Shown piece by piece: positions 9,249 to 18,353 of a stretch of 64,000 bases of DNA (the stretch's first letter is position 1; every line of letters starts with the position of its first letter). The position numbers and the translations under genes are program-made. Below the pieces are notes generated by a model, which saw only the letters and a program-made list of their open reading frames with translations, was not told the origin of the DNA and made no database searches. This DNA is from CAYWNA01 sp964459305 (GTDB taxonomy: Bacteria; Planctomycetota; Planctomycetia; Pirellulales; Pirellulaceae). The DNA lies in contig CAYWNA010000029.1 of the NCBI GenBank assembly GCA_964459305.1, forward strand, positions 13,722-77,721. The letters are read 5' to 3'.

Positions 9249-10031
9249 ATGATCGAAGATCTTCTTCCCCCGAAGACACGGGAAACCGCTGGCAAGTGGC
9301 TCCGATTGCCGCAAAGCCGGCGGTTGGTCGTCGACCTGCTGCATTTTTCCCAGAAGGTCCCCGGCCAACCTCTGACGCGCAACTGCAATATCGCCCCGTT
9401 AGTTGGCCTGCGAAAGCAGGCGTCTCCGTCTATCGGTTGGGCTGCATTGTTCCTGAAAGCCTACTCGTTGGTCGCGGCCCGCCATCCGGATTTGCGGCGG
9501 GTCTACATGCCGTGGCCTTGGGCGCACGTGCACGAGTTTCCGTTCAACATTGCCCGCATGACAGTCTCCCGGTCGTACAAGGACGAGGATTGGGTCTTCT
9601 TCGCTAGGCTCATCCGCCCGGAGTTGCTTTCGTTGACCGAAATCCAGCAACGGATAGCCGATTTCAAACAACTGCCCATCGAAGAGATTCCTCGCTTTCG
9701 ACTGCAAGTCGTGTTTAGCCGTTTTCCAAGATTCTTGCGGCGGCTGGCGTGGTGGGTCTCGCTGAATGTTTCGGGTTACACACGAGCCGCTCGATTCGGA
9801 ACGTTTGGGATGACGACCGTTTCGGCCCGGGGAGCCATCAGTATTCGGCCCCCTTCGATTCTCACAACCACCCTAACGTTCGGCCCAGTCGACCCATCGG
9901 GCGACGTGAGGATTACGCTGGTCTACGACCACCGACTGCTCGACGGCGGTCCCATTGCGGACTGCCTGGCCGAATTGGAAGAGACCTTGAATGGGCCCAT
10001 CGTCGACGAGTTGCGGCAAATGATAGGATAG
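9249..10031 (+). CDS. 2-oxoacid dehydrogenase E2-type acyltransferase domain protein
   Basis: A protein of 260 residues. The C-terminal segment TLTFGPVDPSGDVRITLVYDHRLLDG contains the DHRxxDG-type catalytic motif of the dihydrolipoyl acyltransferase/CAT fold. The conserved strand TFGMTTVSARGAISIRPPS precedes it. There is no lipoyl domain and no subunit-binding domain, so it is a stand-alone acyltransferase rather than an E2 core. It follows the PaaK-like ligase and aminotransferase, which fits use of an acyl-CoA donor made locally; that link is inference. Start ATG 9249 is chosen for domain fit. Confidence 0.75.
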   Translation: MIEDLLPPKTRETAGKWLRLPQSRRLVVDLLHFSQKVPGQPLTRNCNIAPLVGLRKQASPSIGWAALFLKAYSLVAARHPDLRRVYMPWPWAHVHEFPFNIARMTVSRSYKDEDWVFFARLIRPELLSLTEIQQRIADFKQLPIEEIPRFRLQVVFSRFPRFLRRLAWWVSLNVSGYTRAARFGTFGMTTVSARGAISIRPPSILTTTLTFGPVDPSGDVRITLVYDHRLLDGGPIADCLAELEETLNGPIVDELRQMIG

Positions 10032-10059
10032 GATTCGCTTTCACGAAGGAGACGTAATC

Positions 10060-12162
10060 ATGAGACTTATACTCGCCCTGAGCGCCGTTATGTTCGCAAT
10101 GCTGCTGACCGAATCCAAGGGATGGGCCAACCCGTTCTTCGCCGAATGGGACACGCCGTTCGACGTACCACCTTTTGACCAGGTCAAACTGGAGCATTAC
10201 AGGCCGGCTTTTGACGAGGGCATGGAACAGCACAAGAAAGAGATCGCGGCGATCATCGGGAACGGGGCCGCTGCCACCTTCGAGAATACGATTGAGGCGT
10301 TGGATCGCAGCGGTGCCATGCTGGATCGGGTGAGCCGCGTGTTCTTCGCCATGAGGTCGTCGATGACGAATGACGACATCGAGGCCATCGCTAAGGACGT
10401 GGCGCCGGAGCTGTCCAAGCATCGGGACGAGATTCGCTTGGACGACTCGCTGTTTCAGAAGGTCAAGGCCGTCTACGAAAAAGGGGACAAACTCGATCTG
10501 GATCCGGAACAACTCAAATTGCTTGAGGAACAATACAAGGGCTTCGTCCGTGGTGGAGCGAAACTGCCTTCGGACAAAAAGGGCCGATTCAAGGAGATCA
10601 ACGCCGAGTTGTCCGTGCTTTCGCTGAAGTTTGGCGAAAACGTGCTCAAGGAAAACAACCGGTTCGAGTTGGTCATCGACGACAAAGCCGATTTGGCCGG
10701 CCTGCCAGAGGGTGTCGTTGCGGCGGCGGCCGAGGCGGCCGCTGATCGCGACCACGAAGGCAAATGGGTGTTCACACTCCACAAGCCGAGCATGATTCCG
10801 TTCCTGCAGTATTCGGAGAGGCGAGGGCTGCGCGAAAACATCTACAAGGGCTACATCAACCGCGGGAACCACGGCGACGAACTCGACAACAAGGAGATAC
10901 TGGCCAGAATGGCCGCGCTCCGCATCGAGCGGGCCAAGCTGCTCGGGTACGAGACGCACGCACATTACGTGCTTGAGGAGAATATGGCCAAGAGGCCGGA
11001 GAACGTCTACGAGCTGCTCGACCAATTGTGGAAGCCAGCACTGAAGCGGGCCAAGATGGAAGCCGCCGACATGCAGAAGATGATCGACGAGGAAGGCGGC
11101 GATTTCAAACTGGCGTCGTGGGACTGGTGGTACTACGCCGAGAGGGTCAAAAAGGCGAAGTACGACTTGGACGAGGAGATGCTCCGCCCGTACTTCAAGC
11201 TGGAAAACGTGCTGAACGGTGCCTTCGAGGTGGCTACGCGCCTGTACGGGCTGCAGTTCGAAGAGCACACCGACGTGCCCAAGTACCACGAGGACGTGTC
11301 CGTGTTCGAAGTCAAGGAGGCCGACGGCACGCACGTAGGAATTCTGTACGTCGATTACTTCCCGCGTGCCAGCAAACGCGGAGGCGCCTGGATGGGAGAA
11401 TTTCGCGAACAGTCAGAAGTGGATGAGAAAGATGTTCGTCCGGTGATCTACAACGTCGGCAACTTCTCGAAACCGATGGCCGACAAGCCGTCGTTGCTTT
11501 CGTTCGAGGAGGTGAACACCCTGTTTCACGAGTTCGGTCACGGGCTTCACGGGCTGCTTTCAGCTTGCACGTACGAGAGTCTGGCGGGCACCAACGTGTC
11601 GAGGGATTTCGTCGAGCTACCGTCGCAAATCATGGAGAATTGGGCATCCGAACCGGAAGTGCTCAAAATGTACGCGCGACACTACGAGACTGGCGAGGCG
11701 ATGCCGGACGAGCTGATCGAGAAGATCCTCAAGGCTCGGCACTTCAACCAAGGCTTCGCCACCACCGAGTACCTGGCCGCCTCGTTCCTGGACATGGACT
11801 GGCACACGATGACAGAGTCGAGGCCAGATGTGGACGTGCTGGAATTCGAAGACAAGTCCCTGAACAAGATCGGGCTCATCCCAGAGATCATCTCCAGGTA
11901 CCGCAGCCCGTACTTCCGCCACATCTTCGCCGGCGGGTACTCGTCGGGCTACTACTCGTACATCTGGGCGCAAGTACTCGATGCAGATGCATTTCAGGCA
12001 TTCAAAGAGACCGGCGACCTGTTCGATCGCAAAACAGCCGCGGCATTTCGCGCAAACATCCTATCCAAAGGCGATACCGAAGACCCGATGACCCTGTACA
12101 AGCGGTTCCGTGGCAAGGAACCAGGTATCGAGCCGCTGCTTGAGCGCAAAGGGCTCAAATAG
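10060..12162 (+). CDS. M3-family metallopeptidase (oligopeptidase A/Dcp-like), exported
   Basis: A protein of 700 residues. An N-terminal signal peptide (about 1-24, ending SKGWA) suggests export. The zinc motif HEFGH is at residues 490-494, followed by the conserved GLHGLLS, and the family segments FETTEYLAAS-like and YFPRASKRGGAWM are present. M3 peptidases cleave short oligopeptides inside a deep channel, or remove dipeptides in Dcp-type enzymes. Length and motif order are normal for the family. A GAAGGAGA ribosome binding site lies directly upstream, and the gene begins 28 bases after the acyltransferase. Confidence 0.93.
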   Translation: MRLILALSAVMFAMLLTESKGWANPFFAEWDTPFDVPPFDQVKLEHYRPAFDEGMEQHKKEIAAIIGNGAAATFENTIEALDRSGAMLDRVSRVFFAMRSSMTNDDIEAIAKDVAPELSKHRDEIRLDDSLFQKVKAVYEKGDKLDLDPEQLKLLEEQYKGFVRGGAKLPSDKKGRFKEINAELSVLSLKFGENVLKENNRFELVIDDKADLAGLPEGVVAAAAEAAADRDHEGKWVFTLHKPSMIPFLQYSERRGLRENIYKGYINRGNHGDELDNKEILARMAALRIERAKLLGYETHAHYVLEENMAKRPENVYELLDQLWKPALKRAKMEAADMQKMIDEEGGDFKLASWDWWYYAERVKKAKYDLDEEMLRPYFKLENVLNGAFEVATRLYGLQFEEHTDVPKYHEDVSVFEVKEADGTHVGILYVDYFPRASKRGGAWMGEFREQSEVDEKDVRPVIYNVGNFSKPMADKPSLLSFEEVNTLFHEFGHGLHGLLSACTYESLAGTNVSRDFVELPSQIMENWASEPEVLKMYARHYETGEAMPDELIEKILKARHFNQGFATTEYLAASFLDMDWHTMTESRPDVDVLEFEDKSLNKIGLIPEIISRYRSPYFRHIFAGGYSSGYYSYIWAQVLDADAFQAFKETGDLFDRKTAAAFRANILSKGDTEDPMTLYKRFRGKEPGIEPLLERKGLK

Positions 12163-12203
12163 CAATACAGCTCAATCCACGAGCAGAATGTCACACGCTG
12201 CAG

Positions 12204-13559
12204 CTAAACCGTTGTCGTCTGACCCGGGGTGGCGATCGGATAGTGGCCGTCTTCGTTGGGTTCCAGCGGTGCCCTGTCGTCGAACGACGTTAGGCGATCA
12301 AAGTCGGCCAGCGCGATGTTCGACTGAATCGCGTCGTCCCACTTGATGACCTTGCCCGAATAAGTCGCCAGACGGCCGAGGATGGCGGTCATGGTGCTGG
12401 TGGCCCCGTAGTCGCCTTCGTTGTAGATTTCGCCGCGGCGCAATGCGGCGAACAGATCGTAGTGCTCCTCCTGGTGACCGCCGCCACCGCCTGTGCTTCG
12501 CCACACCAGCTCACGGCGAGGGTCGTAGATCTTGGAGCCGCTGATGTCCGCGGAGCCTTTGGTGCCGTGAGCGTGTTCCGACACGTTGTTCCAGCAGCCA
12601 CGGATATGGCGGCATTGGCTGAACATTTTGGTGCCGTTGGCGTAGACGTACTCGCAGAAATGGTGGTCGTAGATTTCGCCGTGCTCCTTGCCGGTTCGCA
12701 CCTGGCGACCGCCCATCCCGTTACACTCGACGGGGTGGCCGTCCATCAACCAATTGCTTACGTCCAAGTTATGAATGTGCTGCTCGACAATGTGGTCGCC
12801 GCAGAGCCAGTTGAAGTAGTACCAGTTGCGCATCTGGTATTCCAGTTCAGTCTGGCTTTCTTCGCGCGGGCGTACCCAGACGCCTCCGCCGTTCCAGTAC
12901 ACGCGCGTGCAGATGATGTCGCCAATCGCTCCGTCCCGCAAACGAGCAATGGTCTCCTGGTATTTCTTCTCGTGATGACGTTGGAGGCCGACCGCAACCA
13001 TCAGGTTCTTGCTTTTGGCACCTTCGTTGGCTGCCAATAGACGTCGAACGCCCGGAGCGTCGGTTGCACAGGGCTTTTCCATGAACACATGTTTGCCGGC
13101 CTTTACCGCCGCTTCAAAGTGCATCGGTCGGAATCCCGGCGGCGTGGCCAAGATGATCAAGTCGATGTCGCATTCCAGGACGTTCTTGTAGGCGTCAAAA
13201 CCAGCGAACCGGCGTTTCTGGGGTACGTCGACCAAGTCGGGATGCTTGCTCCGCATGGATCGATAGGCGCCTTGAATACGATCGGCAAAGACGTCGGCCA
13301 TCGCAACCAGCTTCACGGGGCCGTTGGGCTTGATGTCATCCTTCTTCACTGTGTTCAATGCGTGCACAGCAGCGCCGGTTCCCCGACCGCCGCAACCGAC
13401 CAGGCCAATTCGGATCTCGTCGCTGCCGTAGACGTGGGCTCCTCGGGCGACGCTCAAACCACCACCCACGGCGCCACCGGCAAACAGCAGCGAGGACCTC
13501 TTGATAAAGTCACGACGTGATGTGCTGTCGTTGGACTTGACCAACTTCTTTCTACTCAT
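12204..13559 (-). CDS. TAT-exported Gfo/Idh/MocA-family oxidoreductase
   Basis: A protein of 451 residues starting at ATG 13559. The twin-arginine leader (SRRDFIKRSS) is near residues 14-23. The NAD(P)-binding motif GLVGCGGRGTGAA follows it. The dehydrogenase motif EKPCATD, which carries the catalytic lysine of the family, is present. The C-terminal part carries the substrate domain typical of the planctomycete paralogs (HNLDVSNWLMDGHP). These enzymes oxidise or epimerise sugars or inositols, often with a tightly bound nucleotide. Export by TAT fits cofactor loading in the cytoplasm. The substrate is unknown. It is convergent with the M3 peptidase. Confidence 0.92.
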   Translation of the reverse strand: MSRKKLVKSNDSTSRRDFIKRSSLLFAGGAVGGGLSVARGAHVYGSDEIRIGLVGCGGRGTGAAVHALNTVKKDDIKPNGPVKLVAMADVFADRIQGAYRSMRSKHPDLVDVPQKRRFAGFDAYKNVLECDIDLIILATPPGFRPMHFEAAVKAGKHVFMEKPCATDAPGVRRLLAANEGAKSKNLMVAVGLQRHHEKKYQETIARLRDGAIGDIICTRVYWNGGGVWVRPREESQTELEYQMRNWYYFNWLCGDHIVEQHIHNLDVSNWLMDGHPVECNGMGGRQVRTGKEHGEIYDHHFCEYVYANGTKMFSQCRHIRGCWNNVSEHAHGTKGSADISGSKIYDPRRELVWRSTGGGGGHQEEHYDLFAALRRGEIYNEGDYGATSTMTAILGRLATYSGKVIKWDDAIQSNIALADFDRLTSFDDRAPLEPNEDGHYPIATPGQTTTV

Positions 13560-13601
13560 CAGATGAGCTCCGGGCGCGGTAGTCCTGATTCCCCACAATC
13601 C

Positions 13602-13665
13602 GTAGCCGAATTCGCCAGAATTTGGAGTCCGGTCATGCCATCCAAAGTCTGGCGACTTCGGCTAC
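13602..13665. repeat. Palindromic repeat family 1, copy C
   Basis: A hairpin unit starting GTAGCCGAATTCGCCAGAAT and ending CTGGCGACTTCGGCTAC, in the spacer between the ApbE and Gfo/Idh genes on the minus strand. Only the hairpin is conserved here; the flanks of copies A and B are absent. Confidence 0.85.
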
Positions 13666-13776
13666 ACCGTCAGCCACATCCCCGTATGGTGAGAAATCTT
13701 GGCCAGTCCTGGTGGCGGGTATGGCGGGTTCGGGGATGGCGCAGCCTACTTAGCCTACCTTCTCACGCCAAGCATT

Positions 13777-14790
13777 TCAAGGATCCAAGTTCTTCGATTC
13801 CGAGGCGGGAAATCGGCGTGACTGATACGTTTTCGCCGCTTCCTCTTCCACACGGACAACCAGGCAGGAGGCACCACACGTCTGTTCGACCAATTCAATC
13901 CCTCGGTGCGGGCCCAACACGCTGACCGCCGACGCAAGGCTGTCAGCGGTCATACAGTCGCCGGCCACAACCGTCACGCTGCTGCGGTCGACGACTCCGA
14001 TTCCCGTGGAGGGATTGACAATGTGCGAGTATCGCTTGCCGCCGATTTCTACCGACTGCCATGCATCACCCGAAGTAGCGATACCGCAGTTGGCCAAACG
14101 CAGAAAACGACTGGGTGGATCGTCTGCTTCCAACGGTGCGACGCCGATGCGCCACCCCGTCTTCCCTGGTGGCGGACCGCCTATCGCAATGTCGCCCCCA
14201 GCGTTGACCAGGGAGTGTTGGATTTTCAGCTTGCGCATTGTGCGGATCGCTTCATCTGCGGCAAATCCTTTGGCAATTCCGCCAAAGTCCAATCGCATGT
14301 CCGGCACCAGTAACTGCACGGTGCGATCGTCGGAATGGAGTCGCACTTGCTGGTGCCCGACGGCGGCGAGTGCCTGCTGCAACCGGTCTGACGAAGGAAG
14401 CTCCCGGCGCCGTCGAGCGCGCCGCCAGAGCCGGCTCAGTGGGCCAACCGTCACGTCGAAGGCCCCGTCGGTTCGTTGGCTCAGGCGCACGGACCGTTCG
14501 AGCACATTCCACATCTCAGGGCTGACCGGAAGCGGCCGTTCCATCGGTGCGGCGTGGCTCAGCCGCAGTGCTTCGCTGTCGGAATCGTAATCGCTGAAGA
14601 TTGCGTTAAGTTGTTCGATGCGATCAAACGCTGCATCGAACGCACGTTGGGCAGCGTCGTCGCCGGGCGCATAGACTGTGATTTCGAACAACGATCCCAT
14701 ACACGGACGAGACGCTTCGAAACGCTGTAGCGCGTCTTCGGCGGCGAAGACCGAACCTGCAAGCGCCAGAACGACGGATGGAGAAAGCAA
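13777..14790 (-). CDS. apbE: FAD:protein FMN transferase
   Basis: A protein of 337 residues starting at TTG 14790, supported by a GGAG box six bases upstream. The first 16 or so residues look like a signal peptide (ending VFAAED). ApbE motifs are present: the N-terminal CMGSLFEITVY, the flavin-binding DFGGIAKGFAADEAI and the C-terminal HIVNPSTG with the following DCMTADSLASAVSVLG. ApbE attaches FMN covalently to threonine in exported redox subunits such as NqrB, NqrC and RnfG. No such target is visible in this window. Family length and motifs are normal. Confidence 0.93.
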   Translation of the reverse strand: MLSPSVVLALAGSVFAAEDALQRFEASRPCMGSLFEITVYAPGDDAAQRAFDAAFDRIEQLNAIFSDYDSDSEALRLSHAAPMERPLPVSPEMWNVLERSVRLSQRTDGAFDVTVGPLSRLWRRARRRRELPSSDRLQQALAAVGHQQVRLHSDDRTVQLLVPDMRLDFGGIAKGFAADEAIRTMRKLKIQHSLVNAGGDIAIGGPPPGKTGWRIGVAPLEADDPPSRFLRLANCGIATSGDAWQSVEIGGKRYSHIVNPSTGIGVVDRSSVTVVAGDCMTADSLASAVSVLGPHRGIELVEQTCGASCLVVRVEEEAAKTYQSRRFPASESKNLDP

Positions 14791-14847
14791 TGTAGTCTCC
14801 TGGAGCTATTGTCTATCGAAGGCCGATCCTCGGGCACATGCGCGTTA

Positions 14848-14881
14848 AGAGACCCGATTTCTTCAAAGAAACCGGGTCTCT
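14848..14881. terminator. Hairpin between the FGE-like and ApbE genes
   Basis: Arms AGAGACCCGATTTCTT (14848-14863) and its near-complement (14866-14881) form a 16-base stem with one mismatch and a two-base loop. It sits just downstream of the FGE-like gene, which ends at 14914 on the minus strand, so termination is possible. No long T run follows. It may instead be another palindromic repeat. Confidence 0.5.
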
Positions 14882-14913
14882 AAAGTACTTATTCCCAGGT
14901 CAAGCCAGGGTCA

Positions 14914-16089
14914 TCATTTTTCCAGGTCCTTGATCGCTGCGGGCAGATCCTTGTCGACCAGTCCCAGCACGCCGCGCCCTTCCTGCAGTCGGTTCTCGAC
15001 GCCTTCGACGATGTCCTCGGCGTCGGCCTTCCAGAACTTCTCCTTGTCCGTCCTTGAGATATCTTCGTTCAGCGGGCGGATGATGCGGAAGCCGATACCG
15101 CGCGTCGGATCGCTGGTGAACCACCAAGGGCTGTACGGCAGGTTCGGGTCTTCCATTTTCCAGTCCTCTTCCTCGGAGCCCAGACGAAAAGCGCTACGAC
15201 AGTTTTCGGGATCATCTTCCCATGAGCCGCCTTTGACGACTCGCGAAACAAGCTTCTTCGGCCAAACAATCGCGTCATTGGATTTCAGCGATTTGCCTTC
15301 GAAGCTTTCATAGCCATCCTCCAACATCTGATCCAAGACCCATTCGGCCACGTTGCCATGGATGTCGTACAGGCCCCACGGGTTGGGCTTCTTGCCGCCG
15401 ACTTCGTGCGGAGCGTCATCGGAGTTGTCGTAGTACCAAGCGTGGTCGTCCAAGTCGTCAGGATCGTCGCCGAAGTGGTAGGCGGTCTGCGACCCGGCTC
15501 GGCACGCGTATTCCCACTCGGCTTCGGTAGGCAAGCGGTAGAAGTGGCCGGTAATCGCGGCTAACCATTTGGTGTACTGCCGCACGGCGTACTGAGTTAT
15601 GGTCACTGCAGGAAACTTGGGATCTTCGCCAAACTCGAACGTAAAGCTGGGATCGTATAGCTCGGTCGGCGCGGTGATCGCGTCGATCATGTTGTCGTCC
15701 GTGACTTTGCGGACCTTGCGAACCTCGAATTCCTTGAAAATGCCGTACAGTGCCATGTACTGCTTGTATTCAGCCCACGTGACTTCGTATTTACCCATCC
15801 AAAACGGTTCTACCTCGACCGTGAACTGCGGCCCTTCGTTATCCTGGCGGTCGTCTTCCGATTCCGGGCTGCCCATCATGAACTTGCCACCTGGTATCGG
15901 GACCATTTCGAAAGTCGCTTCCGTCCCCGGTATGGTCATTTTGTAGGGGATCATGAATCCCCGATCCGTTTTTACGGAACGACCCTCGCTGGGAGCGGAA
16001 TCGGCCAATCCGACGACATCCTCTGCCAGTCCAGAGGAAGCAAAGCCGAACAGCAGGGGAAATAGGCAAGTGAGGTAGACGTGGCGCAT
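14914..16089 (-). CDS. Formylglycine-generating-enzyme/sulfatase-modifying-factor domain protein, exported
   Basis: A protein of 391 residues. ATG 16089 is chosen because AAGGAA lies just upstream and a signal peptide follows directly (hydrophobic residues 3-20, ending GLAED). The SUMF1/FGE-sulfatase fold is indicated by MVPIPGGKFMMGSPESEDDR, the central RLPTEAEWEYACRAG, HGNVAEWV, VVKGGSWEDDPENCRSAFR and the terminal GFRIIRP. True formylglycine-generating enzymes use a copper-binding cysteine pair near the C-terminus; only C(RSAFR) is evident here. A structural or regulatory role is therefore as likely as sulfatase activation. No sulfatase gene is nearby. Confidence 0.88.
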   Translation of the reverse strand: MRHVYLTCLFPLLFGFASSGLAEDVVGLADSAPSEGRSVKTDRGFMIPYKMTIPGTEATFEMVPIPGGKFMMGSPESEDDRQDNEGPQFTVEVEPFWMGKYEVTWAEYKQYMALYGIFKEFEVRKVRKVTDDNMIDAITAPTELYDPSFTFEFGEDPKFPAVTITQYAVRQYTKWLAAITGHFYRLPTEAEWEYACRAGSQTAYHFGDDPDDLDDHAWYYDNSDDAPHEVGGKKPNPWGLYDIHGNVAEWVLDQMLEDGYESFEGKSLKSNDAIVWPKKLVSRVVKGGSWEDDPENCRSAFRLGSEEEDWKMEDPNLPYSPWWFTSDPTRGIGFRIIRPLNEDISRTDKEKFWKADAEDIVEGVENRLQEGRGVLGLVDKDLPAAIKDLEK

Positions 16090-16206
16090 GTTGTTTCCTT
16101 CTTGACTGCTGAACTCTGATCTGTTTGCCCGACCAAGTATCCCAAAAAACCGGGGCTGGCACCTGATCGGGTGGAGCCGGCCCCGGTTAGACTCGATCTT
16201 CCACAC

Positions 16207-17121
16207 TTAAATTCTAGTTGTGCTCCCGCTAGATGTCGACCGCTGGCCAACGACAACCGATTGGACAAAGTCCAATATCAGTGACGCTACGTCGATTTCA
16301 AGCGTTCGAGATAGGGCTTTCCAGCCCGGCACGGCGTTTACCTCCAGAACGTGGTGTGCCCCATCCTGGTCAGTTAGTACGTCCACGCCCGCGATAGGGG
16401 CATCAACAGCGGCGGAGGCGGTTCGAGCGATGTCGACTAGGGCGGCCTCTGGCTCCAGAGGTTCAGTCGTGGCGCCGCGGCTTACGTTGGTTCGCCAATC
16501 GGCCGAATTGTGGCGTCGCATCGCGAGCACCCTTTCGCCGATGACTAACAAACGGATATCGAATCCTTCGTGAGCCACGAATTCTTGCAGGTAAATCACC
16601 GCATCTAACTGCACCAAGGTCTTGAACGTACGCAGAGCCAATGCGTCGTCCTCCACGCGCAGGATGCCTCGGCCTTCGCCGCCAAACAGTGGCTTCACGA
16701 CGACATTACCGCCGAGTTGCCCGAATCCGGCCATAGCATCCTCGACGGTCTGGCATACCAGAGTGCGAGGCGTGCGGAGCCCTGCGGCCTGAAGTTTGGC
16801 AAGTGCGAGATACTTGTCGACCGCGGCCTCGATCGCTCGCGGTGGGTTCAAAACCACCACGCCCGATTGTTCCAGCCGGGCCAATGCGTCCATCCGGAAG
16901 ACGACTTGCTCCAGCGATCCCGGCGGCATCGTTCGAACCAGCACGGCGTCGAAATCACCTAGGTCGTGTTCCCCGGCGGCAATACGCCAGCGTCGATCCT
17001 CGACGTGACATGCCGTGATCTGCGTAAATCCGGCGCATAAGATCTCGTGCCGATCACTCGCAGTTCGGCGCAAATCCTGCAAATACCAGCTTTCGGGCGA
17101 CGAGAGGATGGCCAGCTTCAT
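16207..17121 (-). CDS. RimK-type ATP-grasp ligase, likely H4MPT-linked (MptN/CofF-like)
   Basis: A protein of 304 residues with RimK-like ATP-grasp features. It has a central VVVKPLFGGEGRGILRV (ATP-binding lysine and glycine loop), then FDIRLLVIGERVLAMRR, a segment TNVSRGA, and the metal-binding HHVLEVNAVPGW. RimK-type enzymes ligate amino acids, usually glutamate, to an acceptor carboxylate. The gene starts four bases after the mch stop, so the two are one operon. In methanogens the RimK homolog MptN adds glutamate to tetrahydromethanopterin. The coupling to mch makes a pterin-modifying role the best hypothesis. It is not the graspetide synthetase type by context. Confidence 0.85.
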   Translation of the reverse strand: MKLAILSSPESWYLQDLRRTASDRHEILCAGFTQITACHVEDRRWRIAAGEHDLGDFDAVLVRTMPPGSLEQVVFRMDALARLEQSGVVVLNPPRAIEAAVDKYLALAKLQAAGLRTPRTLVCQTVEDAMAGFGQLGGNVVVKPLFGGEGRGILRVEDDALALRTFKTLVQLDAVIYLQEFVAHEGFDIRLLVIGERVLAMRRHNSADWRTNVSRGATTEPLEPEAALVDIARTASAAVDAPIAGVDVLTDQDGAHHVLEVNAVPGWKALSRTLEIDVASLILDFVQSVVVGQRSTSSGSTTRI

Positions 17122-17125
17122 GCGT

Positions 17126-18070
17126 TTACCCCGAAAACGATTTACCGATCACTTCCGGACGTACTTCGCCAAAGCGATACGAGTGACCCGTATCCAGATT
17201 GACCAAGGTAACGCACGCGGGGCTAAAGAGAAGCGGATCGATCTTGTAGAAATCACGGTCGTACGCTTCGAATACATCGAGGAATGGTCGACCGTAATCG
17301 GGAGAAGACGAGCTGGGAATCCTGGGCCCCAGTTCCTCCAGCAGCCCATCGTCCGCCCGCAGCCACAAAGTGACTTCTCCTCCGTACAGGACCGCATCGT
17401 TGCTGCGTCCGATGCCGACAACATCCTCGGCTGCGACCGGCGGCAAAGGAGCCACGCCGAATCCGCTCGTGACACGATGCAAGTCGAAACCCAGCTCATG
17501 CATTTTGTGCAAGCATGTTTCCACGGTCCGGGCGACGACCTGTGCAGTCCCTGCGATGCTGGCGGTGGGAGCCACCAACAACGTCAATACTCCAGGAGTG
17601 ACCCCGCATTCATCAGCGATGTGCGAACACACTTCGGCAGGCGGTAGCGTACCACTTTCCAGCACGCCAACGACATGTGAAGATTGTTCACGGCACCCAA
17701 TGCTGTCGAACAGTTCCTCGCGCCCCCGCACCGCACGCATGGGGCCCGACCCCATGGCGAAGTAACCTCCCGCTGCAATCTGCCAGCCGGCATATTGTGA
17801 AGCCATGCATGCCGCAACCGGCTGGTCCGTCCGAACCTGAACGGCAGGGCCCGCCCATAGATCCGACCGGGCCGGAACCACGCGGGCCTGCCCCAGACCA
17901 GCCATACACACCTCCGCCAGTGCCATACCAGCCTGCAGACCTCCGTCGACTCTAACGCCACAATCGATGAGGCGAGTCATACCCTTTTCATGGGAAATGC
18001 CGACTCGCATCTCGGCCGGCTTCTGGAAAAACGGTTGGCAACGTTGCAGGGCTGTTTCGTTCAGATTCAT
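17126..18070 (-). CDS. mch: Methenyltetrahydromethanopterin cyclohydrolase
   Basis: A protein of 314 residues from ATG 18070 (MNLNETAL); upstream in-frame codons run through a palindromic repeat and are excluded. Mch hydrolyses methenyl-H4MPT to formyl-H4MPT in the archaeal-type C1 pathway used for formaldehyde oxidation in methylotrophs and planctomycetes. Typical family segments are DCGVRVDGGLQAG, PVAACMASQYAGWQI, FFAMGSGPMRA-like (YFAMGSGPMRAVRG), the ligand loop VGVLESGTLPP and CVTLVNLDTGHSYRFGE near the end. The length is close to that of known Mch proteins. The RimK-like ligase follows after four bases. Fae, Mtd and Fhc genes are not in this window. Confidence 0.95.
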   Translation of the reverse strand: MNLNETALQRCQPFFQKPAEMRVGISHEKGMTRLIDCGVRVDGGLQAGMALAEVCMAGLGQARVVPARSDLWAGPAVQVRTDQPVAACMASQYAGWQIAAGGYFAMGSGPMRAVRGREELFDSIGCREQSSHVVGVLESGTLPPAEVCSHIADECGVTPGVLTLLVAPTASIAGTAQVVARTVETCLHKMHELGFDLHRVTSGFGVAPLPPVAAEDVVGIGRSNDAVLYGGEVTLWLRADDGLLEELGPRIPSSSSPDYGRPFLDVFEAYDRDFYKIDPLLFSPACVTLVNLDTGHSYRFGEVRPEVIGKSFSG

Positions 18071-18097
18071 GGCAAACTGCTGGCGAGTCCAGGGGGC

Positions 18098-18224
18098 TAT
18101 ACGACCCGCGGCCGAGCCTGACGTGTAGCCGAACTCGCCAGAGTTTGGTTTTCCCCGCGCTGTCCGAAGTCTGGCGACTTCGGCTACGTGCAGAAAAGTG
18201 TCAATCCTGGCCGCGGGCGGTATA
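18098..18224. repeat. Family 1 copy D nested inside a second palindrome
   Basis: Copy D of the GTAGC palindrome occupies 18125-18187. It lies in the loop of another imperfect inverted repeat whose 19-base arms are 18098-18116 and 18206-18224. The right arm contains CTGGCCGCGGGCGGTATA, which recurs exactly at 58663-58680. The whole element fills the divergent spacer between mch and the DtxR/MntR-type regulator and probably overlaps one or both promoters. Confidence 0.75.
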
Positions 18225-18353
18225 AGTGAATGGCCGAGGCCAATGTACACACACGCGTCCGCTGGGACAACGAGCCCAATTGCAGTCGCACCTTGCTGAC
18301 TGGTTGCAGACACGTAAAATGCTACACATTGACTCGTTGATGGGAGGTATCCA

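Noticed and set aside
9913..11334. 473-codon minus-strand frame opposite the M3 peptidase
   Set aside because: The peptidase frame has signal peptide and HEFGH motif; the antisense frame is low-complexity and has no recognisable domain.
16207..17121. RimK-like ligase as the missing graspetide synthetase
   Set aside because: It is 39 kb from the precursor, coupled to mch, and its sequence best fits the pterin-type RimK group. I cannot exclude action in trans, but there is no sign of it.
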